DNA of 64,000 bases from Sedimentimonas flavescens. Lineage in GTDB: Bacteria; Pseudomonadota; Alphaproteobacteria; Rhodobacterales; Rhodobacteraceae. Shown in pieces: positions 45,351 through 54,358 of this stretch. The first letter of the stretch is position 1. Every line of letters starts with the position of its first letter. The stretch lies in NCBI RefSeq assembly GCF_019264375.1, contig NZ_JAHVAI010000001.1:372001-436000 (forward strand), written 5' to 3'. The translations under genes were made by a program, and so were the position numbers. Under the pieces are notes generated by a model. That model was not told the origin of the DNA, made no database searches, and was given only the letters and a program-made list of their open reading frames with translations.

Positions 45351-46136
45351 ATGCCCAGATACGCGTTCAAGATCGAGTATGACGGAGGCCCGTTCGCCGG
45401 CTGGCAACGGCAGGCAGACCAGCCCTCGGTGCAGGGCGCGGTGGAGGCAGCGCTTGCGCGTCTTGAACCGGGCGCGCACACGATCGCGGCGGCGGGGCGC
45501 ACCGATGCCGGGGTGCACGCGACCGCCCAGGTGGCCACGGTGGATCTGGCGAAAGACTGGGATCCCTTTCGCCTGTCCGAGGCGCTGAACTTTCACCTGA
45601 AACCCGCGCCGGTCTCGATCCTGGCGTGTGCGCGTGTGGAGGAGGACTTTCATGCCCGCTTCTCAGCGATCGAGCGGCGCTACCTGTTCCGACTGATGCA
45701 GCGCCGTGCACCGGCAACGCATGATCGCGGGTTGGTGTGGCAGGTGCTCAATCCGCTCGATGTGCAGGCGATGCGCGACGGCGCCGCACATCTTGTCGGG
45801 CATCACGATTTCACAACCTTCCGCAGCTCGATCTGCCAGGCGGCAAGCCCGGTAAAGACGCTCGACGAGATCCGCATCGAGGAAATCGAGATCCCGCATG
45901 GGCGCGAATACCGCTTCCACCTGCGCGCCCGCAGCTTCCTGCATAATCAGGTGCGCTCAATCGTCGGCACGCTGGAGCGTGTGGGCGCCGGGGCCTGGGC
46001 GCCCGTGCAGGTGCGCGAGGCGTTGCTGGCGCGGGACCGCGCGGCCTGTGGCCCGGTTTGCCCGCCGCAAGGACTCTACCTGTGCGGGGTTGGCTATCCG
46101 AGCGACCCGTTCGAGCCCGCTCATTCCCCCGGATAA
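45351..46136 (+). CDS. truA: tRNA pseudouridine(38-40) synthase TruA
   Basis: A 261-aa enzyme. The start [21 protein letters not shown] is typical, with the catalytic Asp52 in [14 protein letters not shown], then HFHLKPAP and [15 protein letters not shown]. Its last 16 bp overlap the convergent nucleotide-sugar dehydratase gene. Confidence 0.96.
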   Translation: MPRYAFKIEYDGGPFAGWQRQADQPSVQGAVEAALARLEPGAHTIAAAGRTDAGVHATAQVATVDLAKDWDPFRLSEALNFHLKPAPVSILACARVEEDFHARFSAIERRYLFRLMQRRAPATHDRGLVWQVLNPLDVQAMRDGAAHLVGHHDFTTFRSSICQAASPVKTLDEIRIEEIEIPHGREYRFHLRARSFLHNQVRSIVGTLERVGAGAWAPVQVREALLARDRAACGPVCPPQGLYLCGVGYPSDPFEPAHSPG

Positions 46137-47701
46137 TAGGGTCGCGCGAGAGCCACGGGGCTTGGGGCGTTCGGCTGTCCCTGGGGGACGTAATCGCGGA
46201 CGGAGCGGCGGATGACCTCGATCATCGCGGCATCGGCGGCATTCTCCATCGCATTGCGCAGATCGCGCAGCGCAGCGGCCATCTCCAGTTCGGACAGGTG
46301 ATCCTCGCGCACACGAATGATCTTGGGATGGGCGGTCAGTTGCGCGCCCGAACGGACCATCAGTTCTTCGTGCAGTTTCTCGCCGGGCCGCAGACCGGTG
46401 ACGCGGATCTCGAGTTCGCCATCGGGGTTGGAGGCGTCGCGCACCGAATAACCCGCACCCCGGATCATCCGGCGCGCCAACTCTCCAATACGGACCGGCG
46501 CGCCCATATCGAGAACGAACACCTCGCCGCCCTCCGCCAGCGCTCCGGCGGTCAGCACCAGCCGCGCGGCCTCGGGGATAGTCATGAAATAGCGCGTCGC
46601 GCGTTCATCGGTCAGCGTCAGCGGCCCGCCGCGCGCGATCTGCTCCTGAAACAGCGGCACGACCGAACCAGACGAGCCCAACACATTGCCAAACCGCACG
46701 ATCGAGAAAACGGTCCCTCCCTCGCGTGCGGCAAGGTCCTGCACGACCAGTTCGGCGAACCGCTTCGAGGCACCCATCAGGCTGCCGGGGCGCACCGCCT
46801 TGTCGGACGAGACCAGCACGAACCGCGCCACCCCCGCGGCCCGCGCGGCCCGCGCTACAACCGCCGTGCCAAGCGCGTTGTTCGCGAGCCCCACGCGCGC
46901 GTTCTCCTCGACGATCGGCACGTGTTTGTAGGCGGCGGCGTGCAGCACGATCTCGACCCCGTGCCGGGTAAGGATGTTCGCGATATGCGGCGCATCCAGC
47001 ACCGAGCCGAGCACAGGGACAAGTTCGACCCCGAAGGTGTCGGCCAGAGGGCGCAGATCTTTCGCGATCCGGTAGAGCGCGGCCTCGGACAGGTCGAGCA
47101 GAACGAGTTTCGCGGGGCCGCACTGAACGATCTGCCTGCACAGTTCCGAGCCGATGGTGCCCCCGCCGCCCGTGATCAGGATCGCGCGCGACCGGTAAGC
47201 CTCGGCGCCCATCGGCAGGCAGTCATCCACGACCGGCCGCCCGAGCAGATCGTCGGTTGAAAAGGGCCGATCGGAGCCGTCCAGCGCCATGTCCGGCAGC
47301 GGCGGCATGCAGTGCACCTCGACGCCAAACCCTGCGAGCCTGCGCCGGAGAGCACCTTGCTCCACCGCAGACATGAACGGCATCGCGATGATGATCCGGT
47401 CGATCCTGCGCGCGGCAATCAGCCGATCCAGCCGGGTCGGCGCACAAACCTGCACCCCGTTCAGCGTGGCACCGTGCAGTTCCGGATCGTCGTCCAGAAA
47501 CGCGACGACCGATGTATTGGGGCGCGCCTTCAGCGCCTCGGCCAGGACGCGTCCCGCCCGACCCGTGCCGTAGATCGCAACGCGCGTCATGCTCCGCTTG
47601 CGGACAGCGTGCAGTCGGCCGAACCATGACAGGAGCACCTTGCCCAGACCCGCCGCACCCTGCGGTCGCGGCGCCGACACCTTGAGAAACTGCTTGATCA
47701 T
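46121..47701 (-). CDS. Nucleotide-sugar 4,6-dehydratase of the WbpM/PglF (CapD) family, without membrane domain
   Basis: A 526-aa protein. The first Rossmann domain ([18 protein letters not shown], ~40-57) corresponds to the second domain of WbpM/PglF/CapD proteins. The SDR domain starts with [16 protein letters not shown] (~176-191) and carries [17 protein letters not shown], the active-site region of UDP-GlcNAc 4,6-dehydratases (Lys in place of Tyr). The usual ~4 N-terminal membrane helices are missing, so it is ~100 residues shorter than full-length relatives. It likely makes a UDP-4-keto-6-deoxy sugar. ATG 47590 (MTRVAIYG) is an alternative start. A sugar transferase gene lies just upstream on the same strand. 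Confidence 0.88.
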   Translation of the reverse strand: MIKQFLKVSAPRPQGAAGLGKVLLSWFGRLHAVRKRSMTRVAIYGTGRAGRVLAEALKARPNTSVVAFLDDDPELHGATLNGVQVCAPTRLDRLIAARRIDRIIIAMPFMSAVEQGALRRRLAGFGVEVHCMPPLPDMALDGSDRPFSTDDLLGRPVVDDCLPMGAEAYRSRAILITGGGGTIGSELCRQIVQCGPAKLVLLDLSEAALYRIAKDLRPLADTFGVELVPVLGSVLDAPHIANILTRHGVEIVLHAAAYKHVPIVEENARVGLANNALGTAVVARAARAAGVARFVLVSSDKAVRPGSLMGASKRFAELVVQDLAAREGGTVFSIVRFGNVLGSSGSVVPLFQEQIARGGPLTLTDERATRYFMTIPEAARLVLTAGALAEGGEVFVLDMGAPVRIGELARRMIRGAGYSVRDASNPDGELEIRVTGLRPGEKLHEELMVRSGAQLTAHPKIIRVREDHLSELEMAAALRDLRNAMENAADAAMIEVIRRSVRDYVPQGQPNAPSPVALARPYYPGE

Positions 47702-47781
47702 TCTGTCCCGCCATCCGCTCCGGAATCACGCGCCCATGCCTCGTCGATGCTTGCGGCGCAGGGTAAAGTTCCGATTAACGC

Positions 47782-48387
47782 CTATCGGATCACGCGCAGC
47801 GCGGTTTGCCCGATCAGCGTCAGGTCGAGCCAGACCGAGGCATGGCGCTGATAGAACAGATCAAGCCGCGCCTTGGCGGGGATACAGCGTCGACAATAGA
47901 TGCGGTCCGCCTCTTCGGGGGTCGCACAGCGGCCAAGCAGCCGCTCCTCTTGCCGGTGGTAGCGCAACGAGGCAAGCCCGGTTACACCCGGTCGCGTTCG
48001 CAGCACCCGGGCGTAGACCTGCGGATACCGCTCCACATACTCGCGCAGCGGCGGGCGCGGGCCGACAAAGCTCAGATCGCCGCGCAGAATGTTCCAGATC
48101 TGCGGCAGCTCATCCAGGCGCGTTCGGCGCAGAAAGCGCCCCGTGCGAGTCACGCGCGCCGCCTTGTGCCCGCCCGAGACACCGCCATCTTCCGCGACCA
48201 CCCGCATCGTGCGGACCTTCCAGAGTGTGAAACTCTCGCCCACGGATTTCATCCGCTCGGACCGGTGCAAGATCGGCCTGCCCTCGACCAGGGCGACCAG
48301 CGCGCACACGGCCAGCATCGCAACGGCCAGAAACGGCAAGAGCAGAAGGGCAAGGCTCAGGTCAAACAGGCGTTTTTCTAGGGTCAT
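47782..48387 (-). CDS. Initiating sugar transferase (bacterial sugar transferase, WbaP/PglC type)
   Basis: A 201-aa monotopic phosphoglycosyl transferase. One N-terminal hydrophobic segment (LALLLLPFLAVAMLAVCALVAL, ~11-32, split by short breaks) is followed by FTLWKVRTM, RRTRLDELPQIWNIL, GDLSFVGPRPPLREYVERYP and a PGVTGLASL motif, all diagnostic. It transfers a sugar phosphate to undecaprenyl phosphate. ATG 48387 has GGGGAG upstream. With the dehydratase it forms the initiating step for a surface glycan. Confidence 0.93.
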   Translation of the reverse strand: MTLEKRLFDLSLALLLLPFLAVAMLAVCALVALVEGRPILHRSERMKSVGESFTLWKVRTMRVVAEDGGVSGGHKAARVTRTGRFLRRTRLDELPQIWNILRGDLSFVGPRPPLREYVERYPQVYARVLRTRPGVTGLASLRYHRQEERLLGRCATPEEADRIYCRRCIPAKARLDLFYQRHASVWLDLTLIGQTALRVIR

Positions 48388-48544
48388 GGCAGCTCCCCAT
48401 CTCGGGTGACGATTCTTCCGCCATTGAGACACCCATTGATTGAGAAACCCTTGCCCGGCCCGAGTGATTTGACACCGATACAATCCCCGTTCTGGACCTT
48501 GCCCGCCCACGGTGCTTAGATCGCCGCGCGACAAGGAGGCCCAA

Positions 48545-49411
48545 ATGTCTTTCGGCAAGAACATCCGCACCTATTTCGAAGGCCAGTGGCACGAGGGCGA
48601 CGTGCCCGTCATGCGCGCGGCTGATCACGGCATCTGGCAGGGTAGCTCTGTCTTCGACGGCGCGCGGCTGTTCGACGGCCTCGTGCCTGACCTTGAGGCC
48701 CATTGCGCACGCGTCAACCGCTCGGCCGAGGCGCTGATGATCACGCCCACGGTGGAAGCCGCCGACATGGTCGCGATTGCCCGAGAGGGGCTGCGCAGAT
48801 ACAGCAAGGATGCCGCCGTCTATATCCGCCCGATGTACTGGGCGATCGATGGCTCGGATCTGGGCGTCGCCCCGGCGCAGGGCGTGACGGGCTTTGCGCT
48901 CTGCCTCGAAGAGGTGCCGATGCCCGCGCCCGACGCGACCACCACGCTGACCACCACGCAGTTCCGCCGCCCCGTGCTGGCCGACAATGTGTGCAACGCG
49001 AAGGCGGGCTGCCTTTACCCCAACAACGCGCGGATGCTGGTCGAGGCCAAGCGCAAGGGCTATGGCAACGCACTGGTGCAGGACGCCATGGGTAACGTGG
49101 CCGAAACCGCCACCGCCAACGTCTGGATGGTTAAGGATGGCGAGTTCTTCACCCCCATCCCAAACGGCACCTTCCTTGCCGGCCTCACCCGCAAGCGCCA
49201 CATGGAGAACCTGCGCGCCGCAGGCTATGTGGTGCATGAAACGGTGCTGACGCTCGATGATTTCCGCGAGGCGGATGAGGTCTTCCTGACGGGCAACTTT
49301 GCCAAGGTCACCCCCGCCGTCGCTTTCGACGACATGCGCTATGCCCATGGCCCGCTAACCCGCAAGGCCCGCGAGATCTACATGGACTGGGCGGCCTCCT
49401 GCCCACTCTGA
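48545..49411 (+). CDS. Branched-chain-type aminotransferase (class IV, PLP)
   Basis: A 288-aa fold-type IV PLP enzyme. The Schiff-base lysine is Lys153 in NVCNAKAGCLYPNNARM, the DHGIWQGSSVFDGARLF segment is near the N-terminus, and AETATANVWMVK and FLTGNFAKVTPAV contact the cofactor. It is probably a branched-chain aminotransferase. The sequence differs somewhat from classical IlvE, so other amino acids or amines are possible. ATG 48545 follows AAGGAGG. Confidence 0.85.
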   Translation: MSFGKNIRTYFEGQWHEGDVPVMRAADHGIWQGSSVFDGARLFDGLVPDLEAHCARVNRSAEALMITPTVEAADMVAIAREGLRRYSKDAAVYIRPMYWAIDGSDLGVAPAQGVTGFALCLEEVPMPAPDATTTLTTTQFRRPVLADNVCNAKAGCLYPNNARMLVEAKRKGYGNALVQDAMGNVAETATANVWMVKDGEFFTPIPNGTFLAGLTRKRHMENLRAAGYVVHETVLTLDDFREADEVFLTGNFAKVTPAVAFDDMRYAHGPLTRKAREIYMDWAASCPL

Positions 49412-49472
49412 TAGGCGCAGTTGCCAAAGACCCCGGCGCGGGCGATGATCTGCCCAGCCAAGAGGAGATCAC

Positions 49473-49928
49473 ATGCGCAAGTTTCTGGTGGTGCTCGACG
49501 ATACGCGCGAATGCCTCAACGCCATGCGTTATGCCGCGATGCGGGCTGCCCATACGGGCGGCGGGGTGATCATCCTCTCGGTGATCCCGCCCGAGGAATA
49601 CCAGCACTGGATTGGCGTCGCCGAGATCATGCGCGACGAGGCCCGCGAGAGGATCGAGGCGCATTTCGAGGTCTTCGCAAAATGGATGCGCGCAAAGCAG
49701 GGGGTGAACCCTGAACTGGTCATTCGCGAGGGCGAACCGGCCATCGAGATCCTCGACGTAATCCGGCAAGACCCCGAGATCGGCGTGCTTGTGCTGGGAG
49801 CGGGCACCGACAAGTCCGGCCCCGGTCCGCTGGTGACGCAACTCAGCCGCAGCTCGGGCTCGCTGCCCTGTCCGCTGACGGTGGTGCCGGGCGACATGTC
49901 CAAGGAACGGCTCGAAGAGATTACCTGA
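49473..49928 (+). CDS. Universal stress protein (UspA family)
   Basis: A 151-aa USP-fold protein with the family start MRKFLVVLDDTRECLNAMRYA and a C-terminal nucleotide-loop-like region (LVLGAGTDKSGPGPLVTQL, then SSGSLPCPLTVVPG). It may bind ATP or act in persistence. AAGAGGAG precedes the ATG. 76 bp later comes nfuA on the same strand. Confidence 0.9.
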   Translation: MRKFLVVLDDTRECLNAMRYAAMRAAHTGGGVIILSVIPPEEYQHWIGVAEIMRDEARERIEAHFEVFAKWMRAKQGVNPELVIREGEPAIEILDVIRQDPEIGVLVLGAGTDKSGPGPLVTQLSRSSGSLPCPLTVVPGDMSKERLEEIT

Positions 49929-50004
49929 GCCCCTGCGACAGCCTGAAAACTTGACCTCTTCGCTCGGAATGCGCATATCACTGGCAAGCCCAAAGGAGGC
50001 GCAG

Positions 50005-50571
50005 ATGTTCATTCAGACCGAAACCACCCCGAACCCCGCCACGCTGAAGTTCCTGCCCGGACAGACCGTGCTTGAGGCAGGCACCGCCGACTTCCCTACT
50101 GCCGAGGCGGCGACAAAGTCCCCGCTGGCGCGTCGTATCTTCGCGGTGCCGGGCGTGACCGGCGTGTTCTTCGGCTCGGACTTCGTCACCGTGACGAAGG
50201 ACGGCGCGACCGAATGGGATCATGCCAAACCTGCGATCCTCGGCGCGATCATGGAGCATTTCCAGTCCGGCGCCCCCGTGATGGAGGGCGATGGCCCTGC
50301 TGCAGGCGGCCATGCCGATCATGACGAAGGCCCCGATGCCGCCATCGTCATGCAGATCAAGGAACTACTCGACACGCGCGTGCGTCCGGCCGTTGCGCAA
50401 GACGGTGGCGACATTACCTTCCACGGTTTCGAACGCGGTGTGGTCTACCTGCACATGCAGGGCGCCTGCGCAGGCTGCCCCTCTTCGACGCTCACACTGA
50501 AGATGGGCATCGAGAACCTGCTGCGCCATTACATCCCCGAGGTGACCGAGGTGCGCCCCGTTGCCGTCTGA
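50005..50571 (+). CDS. nfuA: Fe-S cluster carrier NfuA (NifU-like)
   Basis: A 188-aa protein with an N-terminal Nfu domain (MFIQTETTPNPATLKFLPG) and a C-terminal NifU domain with the cluster ligand pair Cys155-x-x-Cys158 (GACAGCPSS). It delivers 4Fe-4S clusters to target enzymes. AAGGAGG lies before ATG 50005. Its end overlaps the TTG start of tsaB by 11 bp. Confidence 0.94.
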   Translation: MFIQTETTPNPATLKFLPGQTVLEAGTADFPTAEAATKSPLARRIFAVPGVTGVFFGSDFVTVTKDGATEWDHAKPAILGAIMEHFQSGAPVMEGDGPAAGGHADHDEGPDAAIVMQIKELLDTRVRPAVAQDGGDITFHGFERGVVYLHMQGACAGCPSSTLTLKMGIENLLRHYIPEVTEVRPVAV

Positions 50572-51217
50572 CGCACTCGTCCTCGGCTTCGACACATCGG
50601 CCGCGCATTGCGCGGCCGCTTTGTTGCGGGGCGAACGCTGCATCGCGCAGCGCAGCGAGGACATGGGCCGCGGCCAGGCCGAACGGCTGATGCCCCTGAT
50701 CGAGGAACTGCTGGCCGAGGCGGGTGTGAGCTGGCGCGATCTGGACGCGATCGGCGTGGGTGTCGGGCCGGGTAACTTCACCGGCGTGCGAATCTCGGTC
50801 GCCGCCGCGCGCGGGCTTGCGCTATCGCTTGGCATTCCGGCCCATGGCGTGTCGCGGTTCGACAGCGAGGTGCTGGGCACCGGAGGCCCGGTGCTGGTCG
50901 CACTTGATGCCCGCCAGGGCAAGATCTACCTGCAAGGTTTTCTCGACGGCGCGGCGACATCCGCCCCGGCGCTTGAGCCGCTCGAAGGTCTCGCCGCCCC
51001 CGCCACAGCGGTGATCGGCGATGCCGCCGCGCACGTCGCCGAGGCGACGGGAGCCACGGTATTGGGGGCCGCGCAGTATCCGATTGCCGAAGCCATCGCC
51101 CGGATCGCCGCTGCGCGGCTGGCCAGCGGCGCCGCCGCGCCCCGGCCCGCGCCGCTGTATATGCGCGCCGCCGATGCGGCCCCGCCTTCGGACCCGCCGC
51201 CGGTGATCCTCGACTGA
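50561..51217 (+). CDS. tsaB: tRNA threonylcarbamoyladenosine biosynthesis protein TsaB
   Basis: A 218-aa protein needed, with TsaD and TsaE, for t6A37 modification of ANN-decoding tRNAs. ASKHA-type fold: VLGFDTSAAHCAAALL at the N-terminus, the hallmark GVGVGPGNFTGVRISVAAAR near 65-85, and SLGIPAHGVS. Start TTG 50561 overlaps nfuA; no better start is in frame. It is followed by rimI with a 1-bp TGATG overlap, the classical tsaB-rimI order. Confidence 0.93.
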   Translation: MPSDALVLGFDTSAAHCAAALLRGERCIAQRSEDMGRGQAERLMPLIEELLAEAGVSWRDLDAIGVGVGPGNFTGVRISVAAARGLALSLGIPAHGVSRFDSEVLGTGGPVLVALDARQGKIYLQGFLDGAATSAPALEPLEGLAAPATAVIGDAAAHVAEATGATVLGAAQYPIAEAIARIAAARLASGAAAPRPAPLYMRAADAAPPSDPPPVILD

Positions 51218-51642
51218 TGACCCCCGCCGAACTCGCCACGCTGCATGCCCGCTGCTTCACCACCCCGCGCCCTTGGAGCGACGCGGAGTTTGTCGAACTT
51301 CTGGCATCACGCTTTTGCTTTCTGCTGACCGAACCCGAGGGCTTCGTGCTGGGCCGCGTAATCGCGGGCGAGGCCGAGCTTCTGACCCTTGCCGTCGCCC
51401 CCGAGGCCCGGCGCCACGGCACCGGCCGCAAACTGGTGGAGCGCTTCGCCGAGACCGCAACCCAACGCGGCGCGGATGCCGCCTTTCTTGAGGTCTCAGC
51501 CGAGAACGCCCCCGCGCGGGCGCTTTATGCGCAGGCGGGCTGGACAGAATCGGGGCGCCGCAAGGGCTACTACCGCACCCCCGAGGGGTGTCATATCGAC
51601 GCGGTGATCATGACATGGGCGCCCGATAGGCCCGGTGTTTGA
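51217..51642 (+). CDS. rimI: Ribosomal protein S18 alanine N-acetyltransferase RimI
   Basis: A 141-aa GNAT acetyltransferase. The acetyl-CoA loop is in VAPEARRHGTGRKLVE, and FLEVSAENAPARALYAQAGW plus GRRKGYYRTP are RimI-like. It acetylates the N-terminus of S18 and possibly other proteins. It is translationally coupled to tsaB. Confidence 0.9.
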   Translation: MTPAELATLHARCFTTPRPWSDAEFVELLASRFCFLLTEPEGFVLGRVIAGEAELLTLAVAPEARRHGTGRKLVERFAETATQRGADAAFLEVSAENAPARALYAQAGWTESGRRKGYYRTPEGCHIDAVIMTWAPDRPGV

Positions 51643-51693
51643 CCAAACACTCAAAACTCTCTCAAGTCTTGTGGCGGCAGGCGAAAATCGCGC

Positions 51694-51722
51694 TTGACCG
51701 GCCCGGAAAGCTGAGCCCTAAT
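51694..51722 (+). promoter_or_regulatory. Candidate promoter of the BMP/ABC nucleoside-uptake operon
   Basis: TTGACC (51694-51699), 17-bp spacer, CCTAAT (51717-51722). Transcription would start at about 51728-51730, giving a ~70-nt leader with two hairpins. Confidence 0.5.
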
Positions 51723-51727
51723 TCGGG

Positions 51728-51797
51728 TGGTCTGCGGGCTTTGTGCCCGCCAACAGCATTCCGCGAAGGAATGCGCAACCTCGACCGGGAGTGACCC
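51728..51797 (+). promoter_or_regulatory. Structured 5' leader of the BMP/ABC operon
   Basis: Two hairpins follow each other: GCGGGC-TTTGT-GCCCGC (51734-51750) and GCATTCC-GCGAA-GGAATGC (51756-51774), joined by CAACA. GGTC at the 5' end can pair with GACC just before the ribosome site GGGAG. This compact three-way arrangement is compatible with a riboswitch or an RNA thermometer-like switch, but I cannot match it to a named class. Confidence 0.4.
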
Positions 51798-52787
51798 ATG
51801 ACCCTTATGAACAAGTTTCTTGGCGCGGCTGCGGCGCTGGCGCTGTGCTCCGGTGCAGCTCTGGCCGATCCGGCGCTGATCTACGATCTGGGCGGTAAAT
51901 TCGACAAATCCTTCAACGAGGCAGCCTATGGCGGCGCCAAGAAATGGGCCGATGAGGCCGGCGGCTCGTACAAGGAACTCGAGATGCAGTCCGAGGCTCA
52001 GCGCGAGCAGGCCCTGCGTCGTCTGGCCGAGTCAGGCGCGAACCCGATCGTCATGACCGGCTTCGCCTTCGGTGACGTGCTGAACACCGTGGCGCCGGAC
52101 TATCCCAACACCAAATTCGCCATCATCGACATGGTCGTCGATCAGCCCAACGTGCGCTCGGTCGTCTTTACCGAGGAGCAGGGCTCCTATCTCGTCGGCA
52201 TGATGGCGGCACAGGCCTCGAAGACCGGCACCGTGGGCTTCATCGGCGGCATGGACATCCCGCTGATCCGCAAATTCGCCTGCGGCTACGTGCAGGGCGT
52301 GAAGGCCGTGAACCCCGATGCGAAGGTCATCCAGAACATGGTCGGCACTACGCCCACAGCTTGGAGCGACACGGTGAAGGGGTCCGAACTTGCAAAAGCA
52401 CAAATCTCGCAAGGTGCTGACGTAATTTATCACGCGGCCGGGGGCTCGGGCATCGGCGTCCTGCAGACCGCCGCAGACGAAGGTATCCTCGGCATTGGCG
52501 TGGACCGCAACCAGAACCACCTGCATCCGGGCAAGGTGCTGACCTCGATGCTCAAGCGCGTGGACAACGCGGTCTATGACGCCTTCAAGGCGGGCGAGGC
52601 GATCGAGACGGGCATCCATGTGATGGATCTCAAGGTCGATGGCGTGGGCTATGCGCTGGACGACAACAACGCCGCGCTGGTCTCGGATGAGATGAAAGCC
52701 GCCGTGGACGCCGCCGCCGACAAGATCAAGGCGGGTGAGATCACCGTCCACGACTACATGTCGGACAACACCTGCCCGGTGGAATAA
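51798..52787 (+). CDS. BMP-family ABC transporter substrate-binding protein
   Basis: A 329-aa periplasmic protein with a Sec signal (cleaved near LADPALIYD, residue ~23). BMP (Med/PnrA) family signatures: DLGGKFDKSFNEAAYGGAKKW and GVDRNQNHLHPGKVLTSMLK. Members bind purine nucleosides or related bases. GGGAG precedes ATG 51798. Its stop overlaps the ATPase start (TAATG). The downstream purine nucleoside phosphorylase gene supports a nucleoside substrate. Confidence 0.93.
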   Translation: MTLMNKFLGAAAALALCSGAALADPALIYDLGGKFDKSFNEAAYGGAKKWADEAGGSYKELEMQSEAQREQALRRLAESGANPIVMTGFAFGDVLNTVAPDYPNTKFAIIDMVVDQPNVRSVVFTEEQGSYLVGMMAAQASKTGTVGFIGGMDIPLIRKFACGYVQGVKAVNPDAKVIQNMVGTTPTAWSDTVKGSELAKAQISQGADVIYHAAGGSGIGVLQTAADEGILGIGVDRNQNHLHPGKVLTSMLKRVDNAVYDAFKAGEAIETGIHVMDLKVDGVGYALDDNNAALVSDEMKAAVDAAADKIKAGEITVHDYMSDNTCPVE

Positions 52788-54358
52788 TGAACCCGGCACA
52801 AGATACGGGGCGGCAGGAAACTGCCGCCCCCGCCATCGAGTTGCGCGGGATCTCGAAAGCCTTCGGTTCCGTGCAGGCGAACAAGGACATCTCGATCCGG
52901 GTCATGCCCGGCACGATCCATGGCATCATCGGTGAGAACGGCGCAGGCAAGTCCACGCTGATGTCGATCCTTTACGGCTTCTACAAGGCCGACGCGGGCG
53001 AGATCATCATCCATGGCCGCCCCACCCAGATCCCCGACAGCCAGGCCGCGATCCGCGCTGGCATCGGCATGGTCTTCCAGCATTTCAAGCTGGTGCAGAA
53101 TTTCACGGTGCTTGAGAACATCATCCTGGGCGTCGAGGAGGGCGCGCTGCTGCGCCCCTCGCTGTCCAAGGCGCGCGAGACCCTCAAGCATCTGGCCGAG
53201 GAATATGAGCTTGACGTCGATCCTGATGCGCGGATCGAGGAGCTCTCCGTCGGCCATCAGCAGCGCGTCGAGATCCTCAAGGCGCTGTATCGCCAGGCCG
53301 ATATCTTGATTCTGGACGAGCCGACCGGGGTGCTGACCCCCGCCGAGGCCGACCACCTCTTTCGCATCCTCGACAATCTGCGCGCGCAGGGCAAGACGAT
53401 CATCCTGATCACCCACAAGCTGCGCGAGATCATGGAGATCACCGACACGGTCAGCGTGATGCGCCGCGGCGAGATGACCGCGACGGTGAAGACCGCCGAA
53501 ACCAGCCCCGAGCAACTGGCCGAGCTGATGGTGGGCCGCAAGGTCTTGCTGCATGTCCCCAAAGGCCCCGCCAACCCCGGCGCGACGGTACTTGAGGTCG
53601 AGAACCTCCGCGTGGTCGATGCGGACAAGGTCGAACGCATCAAGGGCATCGGCCTGACGATCCGAGCGGGTGAGATTCTCGGCATCGCGGGCGTCTCCGG
53701 AAACGGTCAGTCCGAGTTGTTGCAGGTGCTCGGCGGCTATTGCCGCGCCACCGGAAGCGTGAAGATCAACGGGCAGGAGATCGACCTGACCGGCAAGCAC
53801 TCCGACGGCCAGTCACGCCGCGCACGCGGCATCGCCCATGTGCCCGAGGACCGCCACCACCACGGCCTCGTGCTGGATTTCGCTGCCTGGGAGAACATGA
53901 TCTTCGGCTATCACAACGCTCCGGAATATCAGAAGAACGCGCTGATCATGGACAACGCGGGCATCGTGGAAAAGACCGAGGGCGCGATGGAGCATTTCGA
54001 CGTGCGCCCGCCGATCCCGTCCCTGCCCGCCAAAAGCTTCTCGGGCGGGAACCAGCAAAAGATCGTGCTCGCGCGCGAGATCGAGCGTAATCCCGACCTG
54101 CTTCTGGTGGGACAGCCCACGCGCGGCGTCGATATCGGCGCGATCGAGTTCATCCACAAGCGCATCGTCGAGCTGCGCGACGCGGGCAAGGCGGTGCTTC
54201 TGGTCTCGGTCGAGTTGGACGAGATCATGTCGCTCTCGGACCGCATCGCGGTGATGTTCGACGGGCGCATCATGGGCGAGCGCCTGCCCGCCGAGACTAA
54301 TGAGCGAGAACTGGGCCTGATGATGGCTGGCGTGACCGGCTCCGGGGAGGCCGCGTGA
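52787..54358 (+). CDS. ABC transporter ATP-binding protein (two ABC domains; nucleoside-type)
   Basis: A 523-aa protein with two ABC modules as in YufO/RbsA-type ATPases. The first has Walker A GENGAGKSTL and the signature LSVGHQQRVEIL. The second has a degenerate Walker A region GVSGNGQSELL and signature FSGGNQQKIVLA with the motif GQPTRGVDIGAIEF. It energises nucleoside uptake with the two permeases downstream. The stop overlaps the permease start (TGATG). Confidence 0.95.
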   Translation: MNPAQDTGRQETAAPAIELRGISKAFGSVQANKDISIRVMPGTIHGIIGENGAGKSTLMSILYGFYKADAGEIIIHGRPTQIPDSQAAIRAGIGMVFQHFKLVQNFTVLENIILGVEEGALLRPSLSKARETLKHLAEEYELDVDPDARIEELSVGHQQRVEILKALYRQADILILDEPTGVLTPAEADHLFRILDNLRAQGKTIILITHKLREIMEITDTVSVMRRGEMTATVKTAETSPEQLAELMVGRKVLLHVPKGPANPGATVLEVENLRVVDADKVERIKGIGLTIRAGEILGIAGVSGNGQSELLQVLGGYCRATGSVKINGQEIDLTGKHSDGQSRRARGIAHVPEDRHHHGLVLDFAAWENMIFGYHNAPEYQKNALIMDNAGIVEKTEGAMEHFDVRPPIPSLPAKSFSGGNQQKIVLAREIERNPDLLLVGQPTRGVDIGAIEFIHKRIVELRDAGKAVLLVSVELDEIMSLSDRIAVMFDGRIMGERLPAETNERELGLMMAGVTGSGEAA

